From Alphaproteobacteria bacterium (GTDB lineage Bacteria; Pseudomonadota; Alphaproteobacteria; RF32; CAG-239), in contig JAFVEP010000036.1 in assembly GCA_017475935.1 (NCBI GenBank), positions 1 through 45,774 of the forward strand: 45,774 nucleotides of DNA. The letters are read 5' to 3'. The position numbers and the translations under genes are program-made. Each line of letters opens with the position of its first letter. Position 1 is the stretch's first letter. The notes under the pieces were generated by a model that had not been told where the DNA came from, ran no database searches, and was given only the letters and a program-made list of their open reading frames with translations. This document shows, piece after piece, positions 9,414 through 17,869 of the stretch.

Positions 9414-10172
9414 CTATTCTTCCGCTGAAAGCTGAGCCATGACATCGTCAGCAATATCTGCATTATGATAAACATGTTGAACATCTTCATCATCTTCCAA
9501 CGCATCAATGAACTCTAAAAATTTTTTCGCTGTATCCAAATCTGTGATTTCAGTTTTCACTGTCGGTTTCCAATCCAATCGAGAAGCAGACGGCGTCCCA
9601 TATTTTGCTTCCAATGCAGATGTCACGGTCGCCAAATCATCAGGCAACGTTTCAATTTCATGATTTTCTTCATCTGAAACAACATCATTCGCACCTGCTT
9701 CCAAAGCAGCTTCAAACATTTCATCGGCGCCGGCCACGGAAACAGGATACTGAATATAACCGATGCGTTCAAAATTGAAAACCACCGAACCGCTCTCACC
9801 CATTGTACCGCCGCGTTTGCCGAACAATGTACGCACATTTCCCGCTGTACGATTTTTGTTATCGGTCAATGCTTCAACAATAACAGCCACTTTGCTGGCC
9901 GAAAAGCCTTCATAACGCATGCTGACAAAATCTGCACCGCCGGCAACTGTCGTCGCCTTGGCAATAGCTCTTTCGATATTATCTTTCGGCATACTTTCCG
10001 CGCGGGCAGCTTGAATTGCTAAACGTAAACGCGGATTTTTATCCGGTTCCGGAAGTCCGCTCTTGGCTGCAACGGTAATCTCACGGGCCAATTTTGCAAA
10101 CACACGGGCTTTTTTAGCATCTTGAGCCCCTTTGCGATACATAATATTCTTAAATTGTGAATGTCCTGACAT
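9414..10172 (-). CDS. yebC: YebC/PmpR-family protein (TACO1-like)
   Basis: The protein belongs to the TACO1/YebC family, whose members act as transcription regulators or assist translation of difficult sequences at the ribosome. The N-terminus MSGHSQFKNIMYRKGAQDAKKARVF, the centre PKDNIERAIAKA and DNKNRTAGNVRTLFGKRGG, and the acidic C-terminal domain are all typical. At 252 residues it is full length. AGGAG lies eight bases before the ATG. It is the first gene of the yebC-ruvC operon, with a good promoter at 10206-10235. Confidence 0.95.
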   Translation of the reverse strand: MSGHSQFKNIMYRKGAQDAKKARVFAKLAREITVAAKSGLPEPDKNPRLRLAIQAARAESMPKDNIERAIAKATTVAGGADFVSMRYEGFSASKVAVIVEALTDNKNRTAGNVRTLFGKRGGTMGESGSVVFNFERIGYIQYPVSVAGADEMFEAALEAGANDVVSDEENHEIETLPDDLATVTSALEAKYGTPSASRLDWKPTVKTEITDLDTAKKFLEFIDALEDDEDVQHVYHNADIADDVMAQLSAEE

Positions 10173-10205
10173 TTAAATATCTCCTAAACTCATTGACTAT
10201 GAGCT

Positions 10206-10235
10206 TTTATACCCTAAAACAGAAAAAATTTTCAA
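10206..10235 (-). promoter_or_regulatory. Candidate sigma-70 promoter for yebC-ruvC
   Basis: On the minus strand, TTGAAA (10230-10235) and TATAAA (10206-10211) are separated by 18 nt, with a run of eight A just upstream of the -35 box. The expected start is 25-30 nt before the yebC ATG. Confidence 0.6.
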
Positions 10236-10267
10236 GTTTTTTTTCAATAAAAGCACAAATAAATCTT

Positions 10268-11107
10268 TTAATTTTCATCAGCTACCAAATCAGCCTTAAC
10301 GAGCAAAAACTCCGGCGTTTTACGGCCGAATGTACGATATCGTTTCATCAAACTGACCGCCTCGTAATCTTTAGCCGAGGTATTTTCTTTAGTTGATTTT
10401 TCTCTTCTTTTATGTGCGTTTTCAACCGACATTTTCTCACCTTCATCAATATTTTCCGCTTCCGGTAAAAGAGGTGAAGCATCTGCATGTACGGCTTCTT
10501 CTTCCTTTGTCCGATTCACCTTGATTTCTTCCGGTGTTTTCAATATTTTATCCAAAATGCTCTGAGTTTCTTTGGATCGACGATTGGTAAAGACAATATT
10601 TTGTTTGTCAGCCGGAAGTGCGTCTAAAATTTTTTCCAAGTTTTTCAGCTGATGCTGTGTCTTAATCAGATTAATATCATCAACAACCAAAATATCGACT
10701 TTGGATAGATCAATTTTATTTTCATCGACCAGATCAATTAAGAGTTTGGGAGAAGCGATGATAACATTTGCTTCCTGATCGATTTTTTCATCAGAATCAG
10801 TCACAGCTGTTTCCGTTACTTCATGATATTTATTGAACACGGCAAATTTATCCGAAACGGCAACGGAATATCTTGATCCGGCCGTAATGATCAAAATGTT
10901 TTGCGCCTTATGCTGAGAGATAATTTCAATCAGCGGCAAAACATAAGAACATGTTTTACCGCATTTAGACGGTGCAATGGCAAACACATCTTTGCCGGCC
11001 AAAACGGATGGAATCACATCAGCCTGAACCGTTGTCGGTGTATTCATCCCCGCATCTTCTATCGCTTTAATTGTTTTTTCACTTAATCCGAGTTCTGCAA
11101 AATTCAT
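10268..11107 (-). CDS. Degenerate DEAD-box helicase-like protein, single RecA domain
   Basis: The first 200 residues match the N-terminal RecA domain of DEAD-box RNA helicases: F/LGLS...GMNTPTTVQADVIP (Q motif, Q28), Walker A as APSKCGKT (45-52, normally AxTGSGKT), SPKLL (about 119-123) for TPGRL, VDDIN (142-146) in place of DEAD, and FTN in place of SAT. The second RecA domain is absent and is replaced by a charged, probably disordered tail (about 200-279). With motif II lost it is unlikely to be an active helicase; an RNA- or nucleotide-binding scaffold is possible. It lies 9 nt behind ftsH and is probably co-transcribed. GAGG precedes the chosen ATG. Confidence 0.8.
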   Translation of the reverse strand: MNFAELGLSEKTIKAIEDAGMNTPTTVQADVIPSVLAGKDVFAIAPSKCGKTCSYVLPLIEIISQHKAQNILIITAGSRYSVAVSDKFAVFNKYHEVTETAVTDSDEKIDQEANVIIASPKLLIDLVDENKIDLSKVDILVVDDINLIKTQHQLKNLEKILDALPADKQNIVFTNRRSKETQSILDKILKTPEEIKVNRTKEEEAVHADASPLLPEAENIDEGEKMSVENAHKRREKSTKENTSAKDYEAVSLMKRYRTFGRKTPEFLLVKADLVADEN

Positions 11108-11116
11108 CATAACCTC

Positions 11117-12979
11117 TTATATTTCCGGCACAGATGCTTTGGTTTGCTTGTCTGCATCAACCGGAAGCTTATCTGCCCTATTGATCGTTTTTCCACTTAA
11201 AATATCTTTAATTTCATCACCGGTCAATGTTTCATATTCCATCAACGCTTGTGCTAACGTTTCAAGATCTTGATCATTTTCCTGTAAAATCTTTTTTGCT
11301 TCATCATGAGCCTCTATAACCAGACGTTTGATTTCCGCATCAACCAGACGCGCCGTATCTTCGCTCATATTTTTATTTTGCGTTACAGCACGACCTAAAA
11401 AGACCTCATTAGAGTTTTCGGCATACAAAACAGGACCCAACTTATCACTCATACCCCATTCCGTCACCATAGATCTGGCTAAATTGGTTGCGGCAGCAAT
11501 ATCCGAAGAAGCACCTGATGTCACTTTGTCATAACCGAATTTAAGTTCTTCACTGACACGCCCGCCCATACAAATCACCAATCTGGACAGCATTTTGGCT
11601 CGCGTATATGAATACTGATCTTTTTCCGGTAATTGTTGAACCATTCCCAATGCACGTCCCCTCGGTATAATCGTTGCCTTATGTATCGGATCGGTTTCCG
11701 CGACATGCAAAGAACAAATGGCGTGACCGGCTTCATGATAGGCCGTCAGCTTTTTCTCATTTTCATCCATTGCCATCGACTTGCGTTCATTTCCCATCAA
11801 AACCTTATCTTTGGCATTATCAAAATCTTCTGCCGTCACTTTGCGTTTATTTCTCCGTGCGGCTAAAAGCGCAGCCTCATTAACCAGATTAGCCAAGTCC
11901 GCACCGGAAAATCCCGGTGTTCCTCTGGCCACAACGGCTAAATCAACATCTCTGGCCAGCGGAACTTTGCGCACATGAACATTCAATATTTCCTCCCGCC
12001 CGCGCACATCCGGATTGCTAACCGTTACCTGTCTGTCAAAGCGTCCCGGACCAAACAAAGACGGATCTAAAACATCAGGACGATTGGTTGCGGCAATTAA
12101 AATAACGTTTTCGTTATCTTCAAACCCGTCCATTTCAACAAGCAATTGGTTGAGCGTCTGTTCTCTTTCATCATTGCCGCCGCCCAATCCGGCACCGCGG
12201 TGACGGCCGACAGCATCGATTTCATCAATAAACAACAAGCACGGCGCATTTTTTTTCGCCTGAGCAAACATATCGCGGACTCTTGACGCGCCGACACCGA
12301 CAAACATTTCCACAAAAACAGATCCGGAAATGGAAAAAAACGGAACATTGGCCTCACCGGCAACGGCTTTTGCCAGCAACGTCTTTCCGGTTCCCGGAGG
12401 GCCTACCAACAAAACGCCCTTCGGAATTTTGCCGCCCAAACGTTGAAATTTAGCCGGATCTTTCAAAAAATCAATAATTTCTTCAAGTTCCTGTTTAGAT
12501 TCATCTGCACCGGCAACATCTTTAAACGTCACCTTTTTATTGCTCTCGATCAATCTGGCGCGCGATTTACCGAAACTCATCGCCTTGTTATTACCGGCAT
12601 TGGCTTGACGCATGAAAATTATCCACAGCCCAATCAAAAGAACCATCGGCAACCATGACAATATAATGCTAAACAACGTTTCTCCGGTTGTATCCTGCGG
12701 TTTTGCGTTCACACGAACTCCGTTTTCAATCAATGTATCGACTGCCGATTGTCCGTAAGGCATATAAGTAACGAAGAAGCGTCCGTCATTTAATTGTCCG
12801 ACAACCTCCGGACCGGATATTTCCACGCTAACGACCTTCTTATCCTTAACATTATTGATAAATTCCGAATACGCAATGTCTTCATACCGTTTCATGCCTT
12901 GCTGTCCGGCATAACCGAAAAACATTGTAACCAGTACGAAAACAACAATCCAAATAAGAGTATTTTTTCCTAATTTCAT
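11117..12979 (-). CDS. ftsH: ATP-dependent zinc metalloprotease FtsH
   Basis: FtsH is a membrane-anchored hexameric AAA+ protease that degrades misfolded membrane proteins and regulators such as RpoH and LpxC. The two N-terminal membrane segments (about 7-24 and 103-122) flank a periplasmic domain. AAA motifs are Walker A GPPGTGKT (193-200), Walker [13 protein letters not shown] and the second region of homology [20 protein letters not shown]. The zinc site is HEAGH in the protease domain near residue 417. At 620 residues it is complete. A promoter candidate lies at 13006-13034, and the degenerate DEAD-box gene follows. Confidence 0.98.
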   Translation of the reverse strand: MKLGKNTLIWIVVFVLVTMFFGYAGQQGMKRYEDIAYSEFINNVKDKKVVSVEISGPEVVGQLNDGRFFVTYMPYGQSAVDTLIENGVRVNAKPQDTTGETLFSIILSWLPMVLLIGLWIIFMRQANAGNNKAMSFGKSRARLIESNKKVTFKDVAGADESKQELEEIIDFLKDPAKFQRLGGKIPKGVLLVGPPGTGKTLLAKAVAGEANVPFFSISGSVFVEMFVGVGASRVRDMFAQAKKNAPCLLFIDEIDAVGRHRGAGLGGGNDEREQTLNQLLVEMDGFEDNENVILIAATNRPDVLDPSLFGPGRFDRQVTVSNPDVRGREEILNVHVRKVPLARDVDLAVVARGTPGFSGADLANLVNEAALLAARRNKRKVTAEDFDNAKDKVLMGNERKSMAMDENEKKLTAYHEAGHAICSLHVAETDPIHKATIIPRGRALGMVQQLPEKDQYSYTRAKMLSRLVICMGGRVSEELKFGYDKVTSGASSDIAAATNLARSMVTEWGMSDKLGPVLYAENSNEVFLGRAVTQNKNMSEDTARLVDAEIKRLVIEAHDEAKKILQENDQDLETLAQALMEYETLTGDEIKDILSGKTINRADKLPVDADKQTKASVPEI

Positions 12980-13005
12980 GATCTTCCTTATAATTTAATG
13001 ATTTA

Positions 13006-13034
13006 TATATAGCCTTTAAAAACAAAAAACTCAA
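13006..13034 (-). promoter_or_regulatory. Candidate sigma-70 promoter for ftsH
   Basis: On the minus strand, TTGAGT (13029-13034), a 17-nt spacer and TATATA (13006-13011) follow an A7 tract. The same bases form an A/T palindrome (AAAAAACTTGAGTTTTTT) that could also end transcription of the upstream PTS-methyltransferase unit. Confidence 0.5.
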
Positions 13035-13046
13035 GTTTTTTTATAG

Positions 13047-13961
13047 TTATTGACTGATACTGTTCCTTCCCTTAAAAATACCATTTTCATATCCCTGAAT
13101 ATGCGTATTATTATCCGCCATTTCAAGACGTTTCATAGCTAAGGCAACATATTTTCTTTCGCGTTCAATCCCCAAATAATGGCGCCCTAATTTTTTAGCC
13201 ACAACAGCCGTTGTCCCCGATCCGACAAACGGATCAAAAACCATATCATTCGGATTGCTGGACGCCAAAATCAGTTTGGCAATAAGTTTTTCCGGTTTTT
13301 GCGTCGGATGTTCGGTATTTTCAGACATTGACCAAAACGGAATGGTAATATCCGTCCATATATTGGACGGAGCCGTATAGCGTATTTTTCTACCGTTTGC
13401 TTCCACCCAATCTTTCGGTTTTCCGGAAGAATCCCGATACGGCGCAATCACTTGCCGCTGCACCTTGACATTATCAAGATTGAAGGTATATTGCTCGGAT
13501 TTTGTAAAAAACCAGATATCTTCCAAACAATTTTTCCAATTATTCTGCGCTGCACGGCCTTTTTCTCTTTCCCAAGAAATTCTGTTTTGCAACATAAAAT
13601 ACTTACCGGCAACCAATGGTACGGCAATAGAGGTCTGCCAATCCGCACATATGTATATACTGGCCTCCGGTTTTAATATTCTGGAAACTTTTGATAGCCA
13701 CTTATCCAACCATTTACGATATTCTTCAATATCGCGCTGGCGAAAAACCGATTTACCGAAGCTTTTAGTCAAATTATACGGCGGATCAACAATCATTAAA
13801 TCAACGAAATTATCGGGAATATATCGCAAGGCATAGAATGTATCCTGCCACACGATCTTATCACGCAAATCCTGCGATTTTGCAGGTGACAGTTTCACGG
13901 CTTGACGTGCATAACCGATTTCATCTTTCAGGGAAAGTTGGATGGTTTTATTTCTGGTCAT
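13047..13961 (-). CDS. Site-specific DNA methyltransferase (beta-class, N6-A or N4-C)
   Basis: This is an S-adenosylmethionine-dependent DNA methyltransferase. The catalytic motif IV DPPY is at 59-62, and the AdoMet-binding motif DPFVGSGTT lies near the C-terminal third, the beta-class order. WEREKGRAAQNNWKNCLEDIWFF and HPTQKPEKLIAKLI are typical of the RsrI/HinfI-like group; the specificity region lies between. No restriction enzyme gene is adjacent, so it is an orphan here. It lacks the extra C-terminal domain of CcrM, so I do not call it CcrM. Its ATG shares one base with the HPr stop (TAATG), which couples it to the PTS genes. Confidence 0.88.
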   Translation of the reverse strand: MTRNKTIQLSLKDEIGYARQAVKLSPAKSQDLRDKIVWQDTFYALRYIPDNFVDLMIVDPPYNLTKSFGKSVFRQRDIEEYRKWLDKWLSKVSRILKPEASIYICADWQTSIAVPLVAGKYFMLQNRISWEREKGRAAQNNWKNCLEDIWFFTKSEQYTFNLDNVKVQRQVIAPYRDSSGKPKDWVEANGRKIRYTAPSNIWTDITIPFWSMSENTEHPTQKPEKLIAKLILASSNPNDMVFDPFVGSGTTAVVAKKLGRHYLGIERERKYVALAMKRLEMADNNTHIQGYENGIFKGRNSISQ

Positions 13962-14242
13962 TATTGATCTTCACCAAAGCGAGAGTTAACCAAAATCGTC
14001 AATTCATCAATAGCCCGACGCGCTTCTTTTCCCTTAGCACACACACGAATAGTGCTTCCTTTGGAAGCCGCCAGCATCATCAAACTCAAAATAGAATTAC
14101 CGTCTACTCTCTGGCCGTCTTTTTCCACAAAAACCTCCGCATCAATCGATGATAGGCATTTAACGAAAACCGCTGCCGCACGTGCATGCAACCCTCTTTG
14201 GTTACATATCACAAGCTGTGTTTCACACTCATCGACCACCAT
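13961..14242 (-). CDS. ptsH: Phosphocarrier protein HPr
   Basis: HPr passes phosphate from Enzyme I to EIIA proteins. The active histidine is H19 in RGLHARAAAVF, and the regulatory serine S50 is kept in DGNSILSLMML. The 93-residue length is normal. The gene lies in a tight cluster (unknown protein, EIIA-Man, HPr, methyltransferase) with overlaps of 4, 1 and 1 nt. In alphaproteobacteria this pair usually works in regulation rather than sugar uptake. No Enzyme I gene is in the window. Confidence 0.95.
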   Translation of the reverse strand: MVVDECETQLVICNQRGLHARAAAVFVKCLSSIDAEVFVEKDGQRVDGNSILSLMMLAASKGSTIRVCAKGKEARRAIDELTILVNSRFGEDQ

Positions 14243-14643
14243 TATGCTCCGTTCAAAAGCTGTGAAGCCACATTAATGTATTTGCGGCCGGCTTCTTGTG
14301 CCGCCGTAACACATTCTGCAAGAGATAAATCTTTGCGAGATGTTGCAAGCTTAATCAGCATCGGCAAATTAACACCGGCAATCACATCAAAATTCCCCAA
14401 ACTGATTACAGACATAGCCAAGTTAGACGGTGTTCCGCCGAACATATCAGTCAGCAGCAAAACACCTTGACCGCACTCAACTTTTTTCGCCTTTTCCAAA
14501 ATTTCTTTCCGGCGATCTTCAGCATTATCTTCCGCTCCGATACATACACATTCAACATTTTCCTGCGGACCGACTACATGCTCCATGGCTGCGCGAAATT
14601 CTAACGCTAAATTTCCATGTGTAACAAATACCAAACCTATCAT
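14242..14643 (-). CDS. PTS EIIA component, mannose (ManX) family
   Basis: The protein is a stand-alone EIIA-Man domain of 133 residues. The phosphorylated histidine is H9 in IGLVFVTHGNLA, and TDMFGGTPSNLA is the conserved nucleotide-loop-like segment. With no EIIB, EIIC or EIID nearby it probably has a regulatory role, receiving phosphate from HPr. The start at 14643 forms an ATGA overlap with the preceding gene; a start seven residues earlier would lie inside it. Confidence 0.92.
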   Translation of the reverse strand: MIGLVFVTHGNLALEFRAAMEHVVGPQENVECVCIGAEDNAEDRRKEILEKAKKVECGQGVLLLTDMFGGTPSNLAMSVISLGNFDVIAGVNLPMLIKLATSRKDLSLAECVTAAQEAGRKYINVASQLLNGA

Positions 14644-15059
14644 TTTTCGATACCGCTTGTCCAAATTTTCACTGCGCCGAAAGATTTTAACAATTCTTCT
14701 TTACTTTTGGCTTTAAACAGTTCATCTGCGCGTGTGCGACGCCCTTGGAAAATAATTTCTTCCACATTCTCTACCGGAACGGCATAAACTCTCTGTACGG
14801 TTTCACCCAGCAGCTCCACAATCATAACAACTTCGGATTCAGCCAAAACCCCTTTTGTTTCCGGTTCAATATCATCTAATATGATTGAGCGGCGTTCATC
14901 GCGTTTCAGCAAAGCCGTCTTTTTGCCATCAAATTCCAGAACAGGTTCTTTCGGTTCACCTTCACGTGAGTCGATAAAAATAGCCAGCTCACCGTATTTA
15001 TTCTCGATAATCTCAAAGAAATCCTGTTTTTCCATTAGTGTATAATATTGATGATCCAT
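14640..15059 (-). CDS. Hypothetical protein upstream of EIIA-HPr
   Basis: This 139-residue cytoplasmic protein has unknown function. It occupies the place just upstream of EIIA-Man and HPr where alphaproteobacteria often carry the HPr kinase gene hprK. It has no Walker A (GxxGxGKS) or other HprK motif and is not a kinase by sequence. It looks like a beta-rich domain (VLEFDGKKTALLKRDERRSIILDD, VVMIVELLGETVQRVYAVPVENVEEIIF) with a short helical tail. The start follows GGAGG by seven bases. The 4-nt overlap with EIIA suggests a shared function or coupled expression. Confidence 0.75.
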   Translation of the reverse strand: MDHQYYTLMEKQDFFEIIENKYGELAIFIDSREGEPKEPVLEFDGKKTALLKRDERRSIILDDIEPETKGVLAESEVVMIVELLGETVQRVYAVPVENVEEIIFQGRRTRADELFKAKSKEELLKSFGAVKIWTSGIEK

Positions 15060-15137
15060 TATAATGCCTCCATGAAAATCTTATCTTTCCCTATATTATT
15101 TCATTTTTTTTCAATTGTAAATCTTTACTTTTATTTA

Positions 15138-16067
15138 TTATCGCACTTTATTGCTGTGTCTCAACGATTCCTTCAAAAGAGACTTCATCTGTTCGGCGTA
15201 TGTGCGATCACTTTTCTTTTCCGGCTGTTTTTGCTCTTTTTGATTATCTTTCTCCTGCTGCGGTGAAATTTTTGACATATCCTGTTCTTGGATCTGTCCG
15301 TGTTTCCGTTTCAGGTCCTGCAATTTTGCCGGTTGTCCGGACTTTTTCAGAATAAGTTCTGCCGTTTGCACCTGAGATGCATTATTTTTGCCGAGTTTTT
15401 TAACATCTTCCAGCTTAAGCGGACGAACTTTACGATTATCTGTGATTTCTTTAACTTTTTTAATTCCTTTCACCGCTGTTTTTTCCTCGGTTTTACCTCT
15501 GATTTCCCCTTTAATTCCGGTTTTATCCTTAATATTTTTTTCCAAAGCCTGTTCTCTGATACGACTCGGATTATAAATAGCATTCTGCATATATTGCAAG
15601 TGTTCGGATTTGCTCATTTTACTTAATCCGGCCTGTCGCGCCAATTTATCGGCCTGTTCAATAGCATTCAAACGTCCGGCGTTTTGTTCATTGCGTGCTA
15701 TTTCCAAAGTCGTACTTTGTTCAATTTGTTGTTTTTCATGAGGCGCCAAAGCATTGATGAGAGACATATCACCGTTTGAGGCATCATTTTGATTGATTTG
15801 CAATTCGTGCAGCGAACGAATGGCCATTTCATTAATGTCTTCATTCTCATCCTCTTCTTCATCATATGCCTGACGAACTTTTTTGCTCATTTTAAAAGCA
15901 TTTTTTTTCTGAGATGTCTGTGTTTTATTCTTTTTGGATTGATATTTTTCCGCTTCGAGCGCATCAATTCTCAAGGTCAAGCGTTCATCATCGCCGATCT
16001 TTTTCTTTTTCCAATCCGGTTTAGCAACCGAACCTTCATCATCGTCATCTTTTTTATCGTCTAACAT
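15138..16067 (-). CDS. Highly charged, mostly disordered hypothetical protein
   Basis: This 309-residue protein is very rich in Lys, Glu, Asp and Gln. The N-terminus is acidic (DDKKDDDDEG), the centre has predicted helices (EMAIRSLHELQINQ, ALAPHEKQQIEQSTTLEIARNEQNAGRLNAIEQADKLARQAGLSK) and the C-terminal half is basic (KTGIKGEIRGKTEEKTAVKGIKK). No catalytic motif, signal peptide or membrane segment is seen. It may be a nucleic-acid- or membrane-associated scaffold; that is a guess. The ATG at 16067 follows GAGGA, whereas a GTG six codons earlier has no site. It precedes the PTS-linked genes by about 80 nt on the same strand. Confidence 0.75.
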   Translation of the reverse strand: MLDDKKDDDDEGSVAKPDWKKKKIGDDERLTLRIDALEAEKYQSKKNKTQTSQKKNAFKMSKKVRQAYDEEEDENEDINEMAIRSLHELQINQNDASNGDMSLINALAPHEKQQIEQSTTLEIARNEQNAGRLNAIEQADKLARQAGLSKMSKSEHLQYMQNAIYNPSRIREQALEKNIKDKTGIKGEIRGKTEEKTAVKGIKKVKEITDNRKVRPLKLEDVKKLGKNNASQVQTAELILKKSGQPAKLQDLKRKHGQIQEQDMSKISPQQEKDNQKEQKQPEKKSDRTYAEQMKSLLKESLRHSNKVR

Positions 16068-16119
16068 CTTTTCCTCATGTTTCACTATATTATACTATGA
16101 TTTTACCACAAACACAACC

Positions 16120-17769
16120 TTATTCAACAGAATATGTCAGCATGATTGAACCGTCATAAAAAATCAACGGCGAAACTTTCAGATTAACATCATCATCGCG
16201 CACCAAATTGAATTTTCTGCCCTGCATGATATTCGTCAACATGCTGTTCTTAAAATTATCCCAATTATCCACATTTGAAAAGAAGAGTTTTTGATAAGAA
16301 ATGATCTCATCCAATTTCGGCTCATCTTTCATGCGGTCATAATCCATGCCCCACAGCTTTAAATAAGCTCTGTTATAAAATTTTAAGCGTTGGTTTGCCC
16401 CGAAAATGATCACGGAATCATTTAAATTATCCAAGATGGATTGTTGCATGGAAACCAAATCATTTAAACGACGCATGGTGGAAAGGCGGTCTGAAACATC
16501 TTCAAACGCAAAGATCACACCGTTAGGATGCGGCGTTCTGAAACGACGAATCGTTCTTCCGTCAGGCAAATGCAGTAAATCCTCCTTTGTTTCCCACAGA
16601 CTGCCGAAAATGCTCAATTCCTCATCTTTATAGATCTTAAAATCAGGAACCGGCGGAAGCATTCTTTGTTCACGAATAACTTCCAAAAATTGTGCATATG
16701 ACGGTGTTTTTTCCAAAAAATCAGCCTCAAGTTCCCACAAATTTTTGAAAGCCGTATTGTAAAAGTACAAATTTGTTTTATCATCAAAAATCGCAAACGC
16801 TGTTCCTAAAACTCCCAGAATTTCCAAATGCGTATTCTGATTAATCTTGAAGTTGCGTTTGGCCTTTTCATAATCCGTATTATCAACCAAATATCCCACC
16901 GTTCCTATTTTATCCAGAGAATCGCCGATAAAATACGGATTTTCATGCATTTCAAAATTATAAAGCTCACCGGTATTCACCAGCTTGATATTTTTTTTCT
17001 GTTGTTTTTTGCTTTTTTGCGCGGCTGCCGCCAAAATTTTGCCGACAGCTTCTCCTTTATTATTGTTCAGTTCAATATTTTTGGATAAAACTTCTGCCTT
17101 ATTTTTCCAGCCGGACAATTCCACATATTTTTTGTTCACCTGCAGAAGCTGCAATTTTTCATCGCGAATCCACAGCGGATAATTCACTCCGTCGACCATA
17201 ATTTCATATTGCGTTAAAAGTTTTTCAACCGCGCTTCGTTCTTTATCAAGTTCATTAATTTTTGTTTTTTGTGCCGTCACATCTCTGAACCACACAACAT
17301 CGCAATACAAATCATTGTCAACCCCATGCACCCTGTTGCCATAAACACACATGTAGCGATCGGCTCCTTTAATTTCCAATATATCCTCAAATGAGCGCCC
17401 TTCTTGTTGCAACATGGAAACGTACTTTTTCAAGCGATTAGCCTCATCTTTGTGCAAACAATCCATAACATCGGCAAAAGAAGATGCCGTTCCGCTTTTC
17501 AAATTCAGCATCACAGACAACCGCCGCGAACATTTTTCGACAATATTTTTCTGCGGATCTTTCACCTTTTGATCCGGATAAATAAAGCAAAAATATCCGT
17601 CTTTGGTCGAATACAAAAGTTCATTGCATCTTTCACGATCCCTTTTGATAAAATATACTTTTCGTCTGTACTTGTATATTTTGATCTGTAAAGAGGCTAT
17701 GGCCGCAACCAGTAATACGATTAAAACCGCACCGGCGGCAATGATGTATTGCAATAAATCCGTATTCAT
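16120..17769 (-). CDS. Membrane-anchored multi-PAS protein lacking a kinase domain
   Basis: One N-terminal membrane segment (about residues 5-28) is followed by a short coil and three or four PAS-like domains. Recognisable parts are VVWFRDVTAQKTKINELDKER (end of PAS 1), GVNYPLWIRDEKLQLLQVNKKYVELSGW (PAS 2), GTAFAIFDDKTNLYFYNTAFKNLWEL with GVIFAFEDVSDRLSTMRRLNDL (PAS 3), and NDSVIIFGANQRLKFYNRAYLKLWG (PAS 4). The arrangement matches alphaproteobacterial PAS sensor kinases found near tsa genes, but it ends after the last PAS domain with no H-box or ATPase domain. It is probably a sensor that acts through a partner, or a decayed kinase. It is divergent from tsaB. The ribosome-binding site is weak. 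Confidence 0.82.
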   Translation of the reverse strand: MNTDLLQYIIAAGAVLIVLLVAAIASLQIKIYKYRRKVYFIKRDRERCNELLYSTKDGYFCFIYPDQKVKDPQKNIVEKCSRRLSVMLNLKSGTASSFADVMDCLHKDEANRLKKYVSMLQQEGRSFEDILEIKGADRYMCVYGNRVHGVDNDLYCDVVWFRDVTAQKTKINELDKERSAVEKLLTQYEIMVDGVNYPLWIRDEKLQLLQVNKKYVELSGWKNKAEVLSKNIELNNNKGEAVGKILAAAAQKSKKQQKKNIKLVNTGELYNFEMHENPYFIGDSLDKIGTVGYLVDNTDYEKAKRNFKINQNTHLEILGVLGTAFAIFDDKTNLYFYNTAFKNLWELEADFLEKTPSYAQFLEVIREQRMLPPVPDFKIYKDEELSIFGSLWETKEDLLHLPDGRTIRRFRTPHPNGVIFAFEDVSDRLSTMRRLNDLVSMQQSILDNLNDSVIIFGANQRLKFYNRAYLKLWGMDYDRMKDEPKLDEIISYQKLFFSNVDNWDNFKNSMLTNIMQGRKFNLVRDDDVNLKVSPLIFYDGSIMLTYSVE

Positions 17770-17869
17770 GATTCTTTCTTCAAAAAATGTTTGCCCTTCC
17801 TGTGATTTTATATTATAAAACAAATTTAGCAATTTATTTTTTAAAACAGTTCATATGTTAGAAGGAAAA

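Noticed and set aside
13047..13961. Restriction-modification system
   Set aside because: Only the methyltransferase is seen; the neighbours are ftsH and HPr, and no endonuclease gene lies on either side.
14640..15059. HPr kinase/phosphorylase (hprK) from gene position
   Set aside because: No Walker A motif or other HprK signature is present in the translated sequence.
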